Of a stretch of DNA of 64,000 nucleotides, positions 33,440-45,204 are shown one piece after another. Source of the DNA: Micrasema longulum. Lineage: Eukaryota > Arthropoda > Insecta > Trichoptera > Brachycentridae. Location: the NCBI GenBank assembly GCA_022494885.1, contig JAGVSM010004011.1, positions 124,001 through 188,000 of the forward strand, in the 5' to 3' direction. The number at the start of each line of letters is the position of its first letter. Position 1 is the stretch's first letter. The notes under the pieces were generated by a model that was given only the letters and a program-made list of their open reading frames with translations, did no database searches and was not told where the DNA came from. The position numbers were made by a program, and so were the translations under genes.

Positions 33440-33645
33440 GTTCAGAGTTAGGTAACCCTTAGACGGAGTAACAGCCCGGAGACTGCGGTTCGGCAGCATG
33501 ATGTAACGTCGGTAAGACCAGTAACCGGTAACAGGTCATGAGGGGTAGATCTGACACAGTGAACGACCGCGCGGGGTTGGCAAACCCTGGCGGAGTAAGA
33601 GCCTTGGGTTCATGAAACTCAGATCGACGAAAAGTCACTGCAATA
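33440..33645 (-). other. GC-richer island, unidentified
   Basis: The minus strand has a 66-codon frame (LTPPGFANPARSFTVSDLPL and HHAAEPQSPG). Composition differs sharply from the flanks. I cannot name it; it could be retroelement-derived. Confidence 0.3.
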
Positions 33646-33724
33646 TTTGTATTATGCAATACGAAATAACATTCAGGGTTTTTTTTACGCTTTTTGCGCT
33701 TTATGGTTTAATGCAAAGCGCGTT

Positions 33725-34622
33725 TTATATATATATATATATGTTTGGATAATTTATATAGCGCCATTTTTGTGGAAATCACCTCAAGGGCACTGTACAA
33801 TAAATAAATATCCCAGCACGTCTTGCAGCTACAGAGCGCATGGACGGTTGGGATTCTAGTTCCTCGTCTCCAATTATGATATATAGGAGCTAGATAACAG
33901 CACGTCTTGCAGCTACAGAGCGCATGGGCAGTAAGAAATCTAGCCCCTATCTTTTTTTATGTCACAGTGAAGTTTAAAGTTTAAGTGAAATTTTAAAAAC
34001 AAAATAAAAAGCAAATTTATAATAATAGAAGTAAGATAACAACAAGTCTTGCAGCTACTGAGCGCATGGACGGTTGAAATTCTAGACCCCATTTACTAAA
34101 TTTAGATATTTGATAGTTAATAACATTTACAAAATATGATAAATATTATATGATAGCTTACATCACAAAAAGTCTTGTAGCTTCAAAACGCACTGACAAG
34201 TGGAATTTCAACAACATAAGAATGATTTTAAAAAGTTAGCAATAAAAATAATTTTAAAAATACAGTAATAATACATCGAGCAAAGAACTAGTAAGTATGG
34301 CAATTAAGTGAAGCACAATAAGTAAACGATAAAAAAACTAAACAAAGATAGCATTCCTTAACTTATAATTAAGGTTAACAAGATGATAGACGCTACTCAA
34401 ACTCGAATGGTCACTGCTTTATTTTGGTATGCAGTTTACAGGATCTATTGTCCTTTTCCTAGTAAATAACTGTAAAAACATTTAGTTCACATTTGGCTGT
34501 TCCCTGGGAGATGATAGTAGAAACGCATCAGTTTGCGTAGTGTAAAGTGTAGGTACCAAGGAATCTATCCACACCTTGTCAATTTTGTTTGTTATTATTA
34601 GACGCATGTTTCCCGCTTAACT
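33725..34622 (-). mobile_element. Internally repeated element with L2-like tail, copy 2
   Basis: On the minus strand the 3' end is CACCTCAAGG... reversed, i.e. GTGCCCTTGAGGTGATTTCC, then GGCGCTATATAAATTATCC. Units with GTCTTGCAGCTACAGAGCGC (as read on +) recur at about 33817, 33904, 34049 and 34172, the last most diverged. Copy 3 at 43844-44768 matches over the whole length, including the far end CATTTGGCTGTTCC and GTAGTGTAAAGTGTAGGTACC. No open frame spans it. Confidence 0.82.
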
Positions 34623-34689
34623 ATCATATAAGTCTCCAGATGCGATTCCTGATAAGCTTAGGTTTATTGATAGGTTTATTAAATTATCC

Positions 34690-35025
34690 TTAATGCATTG
34701 GCATATAAATAGTTATTAATAAATAAGATATACGAAATATGCTAAAAATAATATTAAACAATAAACAACAAAAAGATGAATCATTTTCCCGGGAGGGATA
34801 AAACATTGCGTTGATAAGTCCCATATGTCTAAAAGTTAAATAATTATATTTTTTTGTAATACTGTGTTTGCTGGAATGGTTTACTTCATTGTAAAGCCTG
34901 AGCATTATTGGTGTTGGTGAAAAGGCGTCAGTGTTGGTTGTATAGTTTCCCATGGCAAATAATGTGTAAGTGGGAGTAGGGATTTGGAACATCGATGTTA
35001 ATTTGAGATAAAATATCTTGAGCAT
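34690..35025 (-). mobile_element. Possible LINE C-terminal remnant
   Basis: The minus frame of 111 codons includes LTSMFQIPTPTYTLFAMGNY, TTNTDAFSPTPIMLRLYNEV and YLTFRHMG. The 'IPTPTxxTR...xTNxxxFSPxxRMLRLYN' layout is LINE-like. Key residues are imperfect, so this is moderate at best. Confidence 0.4.
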
Positions 35026-35410
35026 TCATCTTACTGATAGAATTTTATGTAAGAACAACGAACGTAAAGTTTTTCAAAATTCCAAGATAAAAATACGAAA
35101 ACATTCCAGTCTTTGGAAGTTATTATCTTAAGTGCTGATTAAACCATTTTAGTAGGCAATTGTTCTAAGAAATAAGTGTTACTGGATAAATAAATTATGA
35201 TTTCTATGGGAGAAGCTTCGGCATTATGCTCGCATGTGATAAATGACAAAACAAGCTGCTAACGGTGTAAAAAACAAAATTCGTTGTCATGTGGTGCAGA
35301 CCAGAAAAAATGAAGACAAGGAGACATGAAGGAATGTTAAAATGATAGTTTGGCGTTCCGCCACAGTGCTGTATGATAAGGGCACGATAATGGTGATACG
35401 AGAGTAGTAG
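35026..35410. other. No recognised feature
   Basis: AT-rich sequence without frame or repeat. Confidence 0.35.
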
Positions 35411-35818
35411 AATGAGGAAGCTCAGGGCAACGGGAAATTGGATATAAAAATTGTTTTCAAACGCACGGTAAAAAATAAACCATTTAATCGTACGGCGATG
35501 TTTCTTGAAAATGTATTAAAAAAAATCATAAAAATGATTTTGATAAAAAATAAATACTTTGAAAGACGTCACAAGTTTTCCGAAACCAACCAATAACAGA
35601 GTGTTTTAATACATTTTCGGCTACCGAGAAGCCTATCCACTAATCGAGACAACTCACCGTAGAGAACTTAAGACGTCGAAGGCGGAGTCATTTCAAAATC
35701 ACAAAACTTTAAAAAATCATAGCGCTGATAATACGATACATAAAATTATTTTTTTTAAAGTTTTCACTTGGTCTACTGACAAATAAAAAATTATAAAAAA
35801 CCAATGAAATTCCTCCTT
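35411..35818 (-). mobile_element. Family S inverted-repeat element, diverged full-length copy
   Basis: It starts AATGAGGAAGCTCAGGGC and ends near AATGAAATTCCTCCTT, the family's terminal repeats. ACGCACGGTAAAAAATAAAC, GGCGGAGTCATTTCAAAATC and ATCATAGCGCTGATAATACG match the copies at 46498 and 59993. Confidence 0.72.
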
Positions 35819-35884
35819 TGGGCAGAAATATTGTATAAAACTTTATGCACTTTTCATGCAGGTGAAATAAAACCCCCAAAAATA

Positions 35885-36173
35885 TTTGGTCATTCATCAT
35901 GGACCGCCTTTTCATCATCATTCCCTTTCCACACCTAATGGAGCATAGGGCACTGCATCGATACACCAATCGCAGCGTATCTTGATCAGTTTTTGTTACA
36001 TAAAGGTAAGATTATCAGTCTTACGCTTCAGGTACCAGTCAAGGGATTATGAAATGTTCTAGTCCAAAAACACCTTTTTAAATCAATATTTAATATCAAC
36101 CATGTCGGGAATCGAACCCGAGACCTCTTGCATGGTAGGCTAACGCGCTGACCATTACACCAGGAGGTTGACA
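35885..36173 (-). mobile_element. tRNA-derived SINE, family B copy 2, with LINE-like tail
   Basis: The minus strand starts AACCTCCTGGTGTAATGGTC (A box), then GGTTCGATTCCCG (perfect B box). The body has CTTGACTGGTACCTGAAGCG and AAGATACGCTGCGATTGG. It extends beyond copy 1 into TATGCTCCATTAGGTGTGG and GGGAATGATGATGAAAAGG. That last part resembles the 3' end of the LINE at 52915 (TATGCTCCAACTAAGGAGCGG and GGAATGATGATAATAATG), suggesting the SINE borrowed a LINE tail. Confidence 0.88.
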
Positions 36174-36474
36174 AACAGGACCTACTTTTAGAGCGCAGAA
36201 ATACGTCGGGTCGTTTTGATTTCTAGAAACGGTCACTTGTAGCAACCACTTATTTGATGCGTTTAATTAAAAACATTTGTGGGGAAGTTTATTCCATGCA
36301 TTGACTAATTGCTCGGTAGAAGGTGCTCAAAATATTGTCATTTATACCGTTGTGCCTAAATATCGCACGAGATGCAAGACAAGCCAGCAGAGGGCGCTGT
36401 TAAAACATAAGGAAACAAACAACTCGAGACAGATCGCCTCCTAACAAATATGCGCCGTTTAATTTCTAAAACTA

Positions 36475-37035
36475 TCTTTATATATATAATAATTCTGTAC
36501 GTGTGATGTCACTGAACTCTTCCTGAATGACTTAACCGATTTACGTGAGATTTCCAGCGAAATGTAGATCTTTGCGCTGCGCGTATTTGTAGATATTAAA
36601 ATTTTCAATTGAATCTGTAAAAAAAAAGTTAGAAGCATAAATATTTTTCTCATCGACCTACCAGCGTTGCATTTGAAGAGAATGCATGTACAAAAAAATG
36701 GGAGGATGTTGTTTTTTGTGTTTAAAAAAGTTTTTTTTTTAATGTTTACAAACAACTTTTGGTTTTCATGGATCCCAATCGAATTCTTTCGTTACATTCA
36801 TTTTATTTATTTATTTTACCGGATTTTTGGTAATACTAAAATAATATTAGCTGAAATTCAATACATTTTGGAAAATCGCATTCATGAATAAAGTGCACCC
36901 CTGATGGTGAGAATAGCGAAGTTTGACATTTGCAAAAAGTCTTCTAAATTTGAAAATTATCAATGATAAGTATTTTCTAAGGTAATAGCAGGCAAGCCAA
37001 CGTTCGGGCAGGACAACGTCCGTTGGGTCCGCTAG
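36475..37035 (+). mobile_element. Helitron (non-autonomous), copy B, complete
   Basis: It begins TCTTTATATATATAATAATTC after A at 36474 and ends GGACAACGTCCGTTGGGTCC then GCTAG before T at 37036. The terminal stem pairs GGAC with GTCC and AAC with GTT around a small loop. Length is 561 bases with no interruption. It matches copy A throughout. It has no Rep/helicase coding, so it would depend on an autonomous Helitron. Confidence 0.9.
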
Positions 37036-37189
37036 TTGCTTATAAATTACTCTTACCATTGTAAATTTAGTAAAAACTAACTAATAAACTAATCTAAAAA
37101 AAAGAATCTTCATCGCGCATCATTTAAAAATCATAACCTTCATAATTCTAAATTACCGTATTTAACTATATCAAATCGGGAAGATCTTT

Positions 37190-37400
37190 TATAAACACCG
37201 TTTGTTTCCGGGGCCCAGCCAGTGCGGGGTTAACAGCCGTGGGTTCGTGGCACCGCGGAGTTATGCACCCTGACGTAATAATACGTCAGCGGTGAACTTT
37301 CGTCATCTGACGGTGATGCACTCATTCTGTCTCGTGACGGGGGAATGTGGCGGTTATGAAACTATCTCCCTTTAATATAACATGTGTGGAACTTGTTTGA
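37190..37400. other. GC-rich island, unidentified
   Basis: GGGGCCCAGCCAGTGCGGGG, GGCACCGCGGAGTTATGC and TGACGTAATAATACGTCA (an 18-base near-palindrome) mark a compositional outlier. No frame or repeat partner is seen. Confidence 0.3.
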
Positions 37401-37600
37401 GTAAATCGCATCGTGGTTGAGTAAGTGAGTTTCATGAAACAATAAAGAAAATGCGAGACACTTGCAGCGCGACTAAATTGAAATTTTCCTTGGCCTGAAA
37501 ACTTAAATAAGTTACTGAAAATTGTTTCAGTAACATGTCAGACAACGGTAGTAAAAATATTTTTCAGACATGTTTAAAAACGAATTAAATAATACAAAAA

Positions 37601-37857
37601 TGGTCGGGGTAGTAGAACAATGACGGATGAGCGAAAAATACGACAATGACTTTCTTTTATATTTGATATTGAAAAAGTTACATAAAAGGTTTTTTAAAGG
37701 ATCAGATTTGAAAAAATATATATTTATAACTAACCTAAGTATTAAATGGTATACTTTTGTACTAATCAAGTTGTGACATAAAATGACAAAAAAAAGTAAA
37801 TCGCTCTTACGTAAAGTTGACAAAAATCACATGCGCCATTGTTCCACGATCACAACG
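37601..37857 (-). mobile_element. Family T MITE, copy 1
   Basis: The ends GGTAGTAGAACAATGACGGATG (left, approximate) and CGCCATTGTTCCACGATCAC (right) are inverted repeats. The interior GACTTTCTTTTRTATT and ACTTTTGTA blocks are shared with copies at 38232 and 51790. Confidence 0.6.
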
Positions 37858-38104
37858 AAATGTTTTTGCGTGATAATCAAAAGCTTTAATATTTTGCAGA
37901 TAAATTTCGTGCCAAGTCATTTAAAATTAAACATTAATTAATGTTTTAATATTAATCAAGAATGTCTGGAATTTATGAATATTTTAATATAGCACTGAAA
38001 GCATCAAAACAAAAGTTTAATAATTTAAATATACATAATCACGAAAAGGATATTAAAAAATTAAATTCACAATAAATTATCATATCAATAATACTAACAA
38101 TATT

Positions 38105-38212
38105 AAAAGTTTGTCCAAATTTTTGGAGACAGGGACTGGATTCGACTCCCTGGGGAACTGTTTATATTAACATTTTACAAAAGAGATGAAGAACATTTTA
38201 GAGAAGGTTTTT
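38105..38212. mobile_element. Family P fragment
   Basis: AGTTTGTCCAAATTTTTGGAG, CGACTCCCTGGGGAACTG and AGATGAAGAACATTTTAGAG are family P landmarks in partly rearranged order. The rest is lost. Confidence 0.6.
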
Positions 38213-38231
38213 TTTACGAGAAGCATCTAAT

Positions 38232-38464
38232 CGTCATCATTGTGGAACAATGATGAATGAGCAAAAAATGCGACATCGACTTTCTTTTGTATTATATCAT
38301 AAAAAGGTTATATAAAGGCTTGAAAATAATTAAATTTATACTCATATATATAACGAACCCATCTATCAAATTAAATACTTTTGTATTTTTTTAGTTTAAA
38401 TTTTTAATCCGCTTTCATGAAAAGTTAAAGAAAACCACATACGTCGTTGTTCTACGATCATGAC
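38232..38464 (-). mobile_element. Family T MITE, copy 2
   Basis: Inverted ends CGTCATCATTGTGGAACAAT and CGTCGTTGTTCTACGATCATG lie about 233 bases apart. The inside shares ATGCGACATCGACTTTC with copy 3 (reversed). No coding capacity. Confidence 0.7.
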
Positions 38465-39310
38465 AATATACATATGTACCTTTATGTATAACCAAGAGCG
38501 GCAGAGTAAAACTTATATTTGTGTCGGTATTATTATGAGTAATTTTAATATTAAAATCAAACACTGATTTGAGTGTACTTAAAATCAATAATGTCAATAA
38601 TAAAAAATGAACTTAAAATCGTTTATTTCAAAAAATTGTACGTTTTAAGTTCAGCATGAATGAGTCCATTTAATCTTCCCATTCGTTCTAAAATGCCCTA
38701 ATAAGGTGAAACAACTTTCTGATTTTTTTTGTTTTCGTGTTTAAAAAATAATATAATAAACGATTTTAGGTAGACTGAAATCAGTATTTGATTTTAATAT
38801 TAAAAATTATGTCGTTTTCTACAAAGTTAATACCAAGTCAATAAATCATTTATTATAAGTACTTTTAAAAAATCTGAAAGCCTTATGAAAATGTTCTCCT
38901 CAAAGTTGAATACGTTTTTAAAATGTTAAATGTGATAATCTTCGTAACAAAATATCTGGCCATTACGTCATCGAGACTCAGCAATACCTCCCGTCTTTCT
39001 TCTTGATTTTCATCCCTTATCTCGTCTCAGCCACTCCACTGTCGTTTCTTTGTCATAACTTTTTTCGATTCAGTTCTTACCCTGAAATTCATTATAACAG
39101 AGGAACAGACAACTGCTAAGTCTTTAAATATAATTAACAAATTATTCGATTTTTCCGTTAACTATGAATAGCAGGGAATTTTCCTTACTCGTACTATTTA
39201 TTACCTTTGAAAATGCAATAAAAGATTAAGTGTATTCGTTATTTTAAGTTACACATTATTTCTTTTATGTTTTAAATATTTTCAGGTTTTCTTAATTATT
39301 TTAATTTCCA
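38465..39310. other. No recognised feature
   Basis: AT-rich. Nothing beyond simple sequence is visible. Confidence 0.4.
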
Positions 39311-39470
39311 ATTTTATTTTTGCACCGCAACAGGCCAGGTGGCCCAATTCAGTGGTGAATTGCTCAGGCTTGAGAAAAACGACATTAAATTTGTGTGTTC
39401 TCACCGGGAATCGAACCCGGAAGCTTTCATTTGTGAGTGAGCGTCTTAACCACTACACCGCGGAGGCCGC
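39311..39470 (-). mobile_element. tRNA-derived SINE, family A copy 3
   Basis: The minus strand has GCGGCCTCCGCGGTGTAGTGG (A-box region), GGTTCGATTCCCGGTGAG (B-box region) and GGGCCACCTGGCCTGTTGCGG near the tail. The body carries small deletions relative to copies 1 and 2 (for instance ACATCACAGAACACC is gone). Confidence 0.88.
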
Positions 39471-39794
39471 TCTTTGAACACTTGAACACTTTCTTATTTC
39501 AACACTTTCTAACCGTTGTACGATGATTTTGAGTTTTGAAACTAGTCTTTATTTTCATGTTGTATATTTAGAGTAAACATCAGTATGAATAAATTGAATT
39601 CCTTTGAATCATCAGGTTGAGTGAATATATATAGAATGCGCAGAAAATTCAATAAAAAATACATGTAAATTGCTATAAAAATAATGATTTTTAACAACCT
39701 GTTTTAAATTGATGTTACGCCTTTTCATTTAAAAATAAAAAGCAATACCTAGTAATTAAAAACATTGATATACAACGTTCCTAAGGAAAACGAC

Positions 39795-39935
39795 AGGCGC
39801 CGTGGAGCGGTTTGTTAAACGCCAACTGTAAATCCGGTGTCGCGTATTCGATTCCCGCCAAATGCAAGAAAAGATCCAAGAATTTTTTTCCCTATTGGTA
39901 AAGGTGTTGTGGTGAATATTTTATAACTTCCTTTC
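39795..39935 (+). mobile_element. tRNA-derived SINE, family C copy 1
   Basis: GGCGCCGTGGAGCGGTTTGTT and AACGCCAACTGT, then ATTCGATTCCCGCC as B-box region, CAAGAAAAGATCC and CTATTGGTAAAGGTGTTG. The copy at 57028 shares head, B box and downstream body. Tail border is approximate. Confidence 0.75.
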
Positions 39936-41084
39936 ATTTCATCTCTCTGCCATCCGCTGCCAAGCCTCTAGTAATCGTATCATCGGTCGAATTTCCATGT
40001 GCTGTCAAATATTTTACTGCTGGTCAAGCTTTTTATTTTTGGAAAATGGTCCCGCGTACTATGAGTAAGTCAACGTCGAGGCTTTTTCTGCTGTTACTAA
40101 AATATTGCACGAATCTCGCTTCTTCTTGTATTTTTTCAGTCGCCTATCTGAACCCTGTACCGTGCAATTTATTTTCAATTCATTTATTTGTTTTCCTTTC
40201 TAAAATCAATCCTCGGTCGGACACCTCTCTTTACTTTTCTCTTCCTCGCGCTACAATATCGCTGCACATTCTCCGCTCCGTCACTTAAATCAAATAGCCA
40301 TTTCCACAGGCTTCCTCTGGTTGGCTCCGAAGCTTTAAAGCTCTGCACAAATATCGTCAAATAAACTCGGATTTTCCTCAGCAGCAATCTATTTTTCTAC
40401 AGTACAATCCCATGCGAGAAACACCAGTCCATTCACTACTCCGACCCTTTTAGCCGTATCATAAACATAAATTTTAACTTTACTGGACTTGAAACTCACG
40501 TTTTCGCACTGTTTTTTTTCTCTCCCGGTATTTTGTGCGTAGCCACCACACAGTATCAAAAAGTCGATGTCCCAAATATAAAATTAGCTTAACCACGCTT
40601 TTTGTATTTTTCTCAATAAATTTACTCAATTAAACCTCTCTCGAAAATGCCTACTTACTTTGTAACCAGATTGCGGGCGAGCTCTATTTCGAAAAATTGT
40701 TAACTTGTACATTTTTAATCTATCTGATTTTCCACGAATTTATTCCGCTATTTTTACAACTTTAATTCATTATGTTTGACCACAATCCACAACATTAATG
40801 CTACGGCGATTTTGTGCTGCAAACATAATGACGAATTAACAATGAATCATTTAAGTATATTTAGGTTTTTACTAATTGTGTAACATTTCTAAAGCACTAT
40901 ACTTATTTTAACGTTATTTACATGGAATCTAATAATAAATAAGTACAATTATTTGCCAATTGATGCATTAAACATTCGGCTTTTTTTTTATGCTATGAAA
41001 CTATTTTATTGTTTGTTCGACGGTCAGACTCTTATTTGTTACAAAATTGACTTATAGGTGATCATGTAAATGTCTTACAACAGA
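39936..41084. other. Unassigned; slightly coding-like at 40046-40400
   Basis: The segment 40046-40400 is less AT-rich than average and open on + (80 codons) and - (67 codons, with WLFDLSDGAENVQRYCSARK). I recognise neither. No splice-site pair or repeat partner decides its nature. Confidence 0.3.
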
Positions 41085-41405
41085 GTTGCAAATCATTTAA
41101 GAAAAAGAAATATGAAAGTCTAGGCTGTTCTGTCATTAACTGGTTAAAGTGTAGCTACTCTACACACTGTAACATTCACTATTTTGCCTATAAACATTTA
41201 TTTCTTAAATTCTTCCATCTGTTGATTTTTGTAAAGTCAAAGAACCTTAATTTTATTTGTGTAAGTACGATTCATCTAACTAAATTAATTCACCTTCCAG
41301 GCAACGCCTGAAACCATGTTTCTTAGTATTATTGACATATTACAACAGAGATGAAGAACATTTAAGAGAAGGTAATGTAGAAGTCTAGGCATCTACAGGG
41401 CGTGT
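41085..41405. mobile_element. Family P element, rearranged copy
   Basis: Two partial left arms occur: 41085-41290 (TACAACAGAGTTGCAAATC, TACACACTGTAACATTCAC, CTTCCATCTGTTG) and 41340-41400 (TACAACAGAGATGAAGAAC, GTCTAGGCATCTACAGGG). This suggests one copy inserted next to another or a local duplication. Confidence 0.65.
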
Positions 41406-41529
41406 AGGGCTCGTGCGACTCGTACCTATACATTAAAAAAATATATATATCTAAAATTTTTCATTGCTAAACCCTTACGGGTTACATGCATTTAACAAAA
41501 TATTTAGACTTTTAAAATTCGAATTCTAC

Positions 41530-42010
41530 TGTTAATAATAATATTTTTGACATCTTTTGTAAAGGTTGTCTGAGTCTTTTGTTGAGTTTTGCCTGGTTGT
41601 TTATTGTATAATTTCAGTCCATGGTTTATTAGACTCGATTGTCCTTTTCTCGTTTAAAAAGGTTGTGAATGATATTTTTTTGATATTCTCGTATTGTGTT
41701 CATGTTTACTACAGTTTTTTTTTCTAGTTTTAATTCTTCGTCTACAATTACATCAGTGGCTAAATTATAAATAAATATTAACGATTCTAGTTGAGAGAGT
41801 TCAGTTACATTTTATTGTTTAGTATGTTTTAAAAGTTTTTTAGTAGCTGTTAGATAGGGTAGGTCATTAACTAACTTTAATATTTTATTTTGCTGTCTTT
41901 GTAGTCTGTTTATGTCATTTTGATTTCCTTTTCCCCAAAGTAGTTGCATATAACATATTTTAGTTTTTACATAGACTTCATACATTATTTTTTTCGTTGT
42001 TTGGAAAAAG
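41530..42010 (-). mobile_element. LINE RT thumb-region remnant
   Basis: The minus strand reads KKIMYEVYVKTKICYMQLLW, GKGNQNDINRLQRQQNKILK, LVNDLPYLTATKKLLKHTKQ, a stop, then NVTELSQLESLIFIYNLATD. This fits 'LWGxxxxxxxxxLQxxQNKxLKxxxxxxYxTxTxxL' in CR1/Jockey-like RTs. One or two stops and later frame loss mark it as dead. Confidence 0.72.
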
Positions 42011-42398
42011 TTTTTGATTTTAAAAAAAAGACTATGCTATCGCCACTTTGCTAATTAAATTGTTGATATGAATTGTCCATGTCAATTGTATGTCTATTGT
42101 TAGTCCTAAGTTAGTCTTAAGATAATATATTGTTATGTATAAATGATCGCAGTGTAATATTTACCAGTCTAAAGATGCCTATAAGAAGGTAACAGCGCTA
42201 ATTGGTCAAATAAATAAGTGGAAGTGCACCGAGTATTTTCAAATTATAATTGATTTTCAAACACAAGTTATTATATAATAATAATAAAAATTCAAGAATT
42301 GTTAATAAATGACATAAACCGAAATCAGAATATTCATCAAATAAATTTAATACATCGCTAATATTCACGCAATTGAATATTTCATTATACGTTTCAAG

Positions 42399-42881
42399 GA
42401 ATGTATGGGAGCGAAGTATGGAATTGGAAAAATAATGATGAAAGTAGGTTGAATGCTGTCGAAATGCGATCCCCCAGGCAAATATGTGGTAAAACGATGT
42501 ATGATAGGTGCACAAATGTCGAGATCCGTGAAGTGTGTAAGGCTGAGACATGCATTATTGACAGAATCAAGAAAGGGGTGCTGCGTTGGTTTGGACATGT
42601 AGAGCGAATGGACAGCGAAAGAACGGCTAAAAGGATCTACGATGCAAATGTTGATGGATGCAGAAAACGAGGAAGACCGAGAAAGACATGGCACGATCAA
42701 GTTCATCAAATACTTGAAGATGGACATGTCAAAAGTAGGTATAATCGGCGTGCGTGCATGAGAAGATGTATGAATGTAGAGGAAGCGAGGTCTGTATGCC
42801 AAGATAGAGTGTTATGGCGTTCTATCCTCTCTGCCTACCCCTACGGAGAAACGGCGTGATGGTTTGTTGTGTTGTTGTTGT
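42399..42881 (+). mobile_element. RTE-clade LINE, 5'-truncated (copy 2)
   Basis: The copy starts at AATGTATGGGAGCGAAG and is open from 42401 to a stop at 42857-42859: GSEVWNWKNNDESRLNAVEM, LRWFGHVERMDSERTAKRIY, RGRPRKTWHDQVHQILEDGH and WRSILSAYPYGETA. It ends with GTGATGGTTTGTTGTG and GTTGTTG. RTE elements usually end in a short UTR and a trinucleotide repeat, as here. It is nearly identical by eye to the same part of copy 3. The minus-strand open frames here (42198-42802) are antisense shadows. Confidence 0.92.
42401..42859 (+). pseudogene. RTE ORF C-terminal segment
   Basis: These 152 codons cover the region after the RT core: the 'GSEVWNWKN..ESRL.AVEM' segment, the 'RWFGHVERM...RPRKTW' segment and the C-terminal 'ARSVCQDRVLWRSILSAYP' motif. 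The frame has no stop. The RT catalytic core and the endonuclease are absent, so it is a non-functional retrocopy end. Confidence 0.85.
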
Positions 42882-43843
42882 CAAGAAAAACTGCAATTTC
42901 AAGTAAAACGGTTAACGAAACGGGTGCATTTTCCACGTGGCAAAAGGATTTCATTGACCGCTGCACTGCACTGTGTAAAGTTTTTATTAAAAAATGAAGT
43001 TGGAATTTAATTTTCAGTAAAATTAATCTACAAAACCCCTTCAAGATGAAGAAAATTTGATAAAGCGAAGGATAAAAAATAACGAGAAAAGTAACTTGGA
43101 AAAGTAAGGGTGGTACTCATTTAAACGGGATTACTGTAAAGTGAGCAACATGATTCAATTACTACTCTACTGGGTTCGAAAAGGAATGTGATTGAGGGGG
43201 TAATAACTCTTCTCGCCCTAAAAACCCAGAAACCCAAGTATCCCTAGGGATTAGTGCACTGGTCGGAGCCTTCGAGAAATGTGGCCGACTTGAAATGTCA
43301 GGACCGAGTTCCTTAAGGCGATGTAATCACCAAGTTTCACGGATAAGGACATTACAGGATGTTGAAAGTTCGCGTATAATTAAAAAAGTAGCAAGCGGTA
43401 CAAAGGGTTGCGAAAAACTGACTAAGTTGCATGTCAATTGGACGTATTTATGCAGAAAGCAGCCAGAAAACAAATTTGAAAAAATATATCGATGTTATTG
43501 GGTGCAGTTAAGTCTATTTTATTTTTTTGCTGAAAACACCCATGTTGCTTTCATAAAAAAAACTTTAATAATAACTTTCTGAAATAGTGTTAATTACAAA
43601 AACGGCATTTTTTTATTTGCAGAAAACACTTCCAGCCCTAGAAAAATCGCACGTTATAGATGCTAATGTGAAGATTAATACCTTCAGAAACCTACTTTAA
43701 ATAAATGAATAGTGGATATTATACACAAACTTTTCGATTTTAAAAATCAATTTATTTAAAAATACACGTAGTAAAAAAACACGTTTTAATACAGAATGTC
43801 AACTCATACATTCAAAGATTAAAGTATGATCCACTCAATATTG
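42882..43843. other. Unassigned, with a coding-like patch
   Basis: 43190-43500 is GC-richer and holds a + frame (43295-43582: SGPSSLRRCNHQVSRIRTLQ, VASGTKGCEKLTKL) that I cannot assign. AATAACGAGAAAAGTAACTTGG at 43080 echoes the Penelope end at 7162, but only for about 25 bases. Confidence 0.3.
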
Positions 43844-44768
43844 TAATAATAATAATAATGTTTGGATACTTTATATAACGCCATTTTTGTGAAAATCACC
43901 TCAAGGGCGCTGTACAATAAATAAATATCCCAATACGTCTTGCTGCTACAGAGCGCATGGACGGTTGGGATTCTAGTTCCTCGTCTCCAATTATGATATA
44001 TTACAATTATGATATATATGAGCTAGATAACAGAACGTATTGCAGCTACAGAGCGCATGAACAATAAGAAATCTAGCCCCTATTTACATTTTTATTTTCA
44101 AATTTTTTATTTGACAATGAAGTTTAGAGTTTAAGTGATATTTTAAAAACGAAATAAAAAGCAAATTTATAAAATTAGAATTTAGATAACAACAAGTCTC
44201 GCAGCTACTGAGCGCATGGACGGTTGAAATTCTAGACCCCATTTACTAAATTTAGATATTTGATAGTTGACAACATTTACATAATATGATAAAAATAATA
44301 TGATAGCTAACATCACAAAAAGTCTTGCAGCTTTAAAACGCACCGACAAATGGAATTTCATCAACATAAGAATTATTTAAAAAAGTTAAAAATAAAAATA
44401 ATTTTAAGAAACGCAATAATAATACATTGAGCAAAGAACTAGTAAGTATGGCAATTAAGTGAACATGTAGCATAAAAAGTAAAATATAAAAAAGTAAACA
44501 AAGATAGCATTCCTTAACTTATTATTAAGGTTAACAAGACAATAGACGATACTCAAACTCGTCCCTGTTTTATTTTAGTGTGCAGTAAATGGGATCTATT
44601 GTCTTTTTCCTAGTAAATAACTGTAAAAACACTTGGTTCACATTTGGCTGTTCCTTGGGAGATGATAGTAGAAACGCATCTGTGTGCGTAGTGTAGAGTG
44701 TAAGTACCAAGGAATATATCCGCTTCTTTTTAGTTTTGTTTGTTATTACTAAACGCATGTTGCCCGCC
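43844..44768 (-). mobile_element. Internally repeated element with L2-like tail, copy 3
   Basis: On the minus strand it ends GCGCCCTTGAGGTGATTTTC, GGCGTTATATAAAGTATCC and then ATTATTATTATTATT, a trinucleotide tail. The internal units (as + strand: GTCTTGCTGCTACAGAGCGC and relatives) recur at about 43937, 44036, 44196 and 44325. It pairs with copy 2 over about 900 bases with small gaps. Confidence 0.85.
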
Positions 44769-44872
44769 TAAAATTTCTGATTATTATTATTTTACTTTGA
44801 TTAGGATGTCAGATAAACTTGTGTATTACTTTTGATATTCGAGTAATTTTACGTGATACAGGAAAAAAGGTA

Positions 44873-44925
44873 GGCAAAAATGTTTTCCATCTCTATTGCA
44901 ACAAATTTAGATTCCAAGGTTTAAT
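44873..44925. mobile_element. Family P fragment
   Basis: AAAAATGTTTTCCATCTCTA and TTGCAACAAATTTAGATT match the outermost part of a P arm, as at 56955. Confidence 0.5.
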
Positions 44926-45204
44926 TTTAATTTAGATTACAAGGCGACTACAATACATAGTAATAAAATAAATATGAAACAACTTTGTTTTCGACCACTT
45001 GTTTTATATTTTTTTATAGTGACCAGTTTCCAACCAACCCAAAATTCTTTATCGAGGTACTAACCAATGATGTCATGATTTATTTTATTATAATAAATAC
45101 ACAAAACGTTAAATATAAACGTAACAATACGAAGTATTTATGAGAAACAGACACTTGAAGAAGTGACAGTGAAAAACAAACGAATCGGATCCAATTAAAA
45201 ATTT

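Noticed and set aside
42198..42802. Minus-strand open frames over the RTE copies (also 23461-23792 and 50263-50692)
   Set aside because: They are antisense to a clearly coding RTE frame, and the same antisense peptides recur at every copy.
43077..43107. Second Penelope copy
   Set aside because: Only about 25 bases resemble the 3' end at 7160; too short to call.
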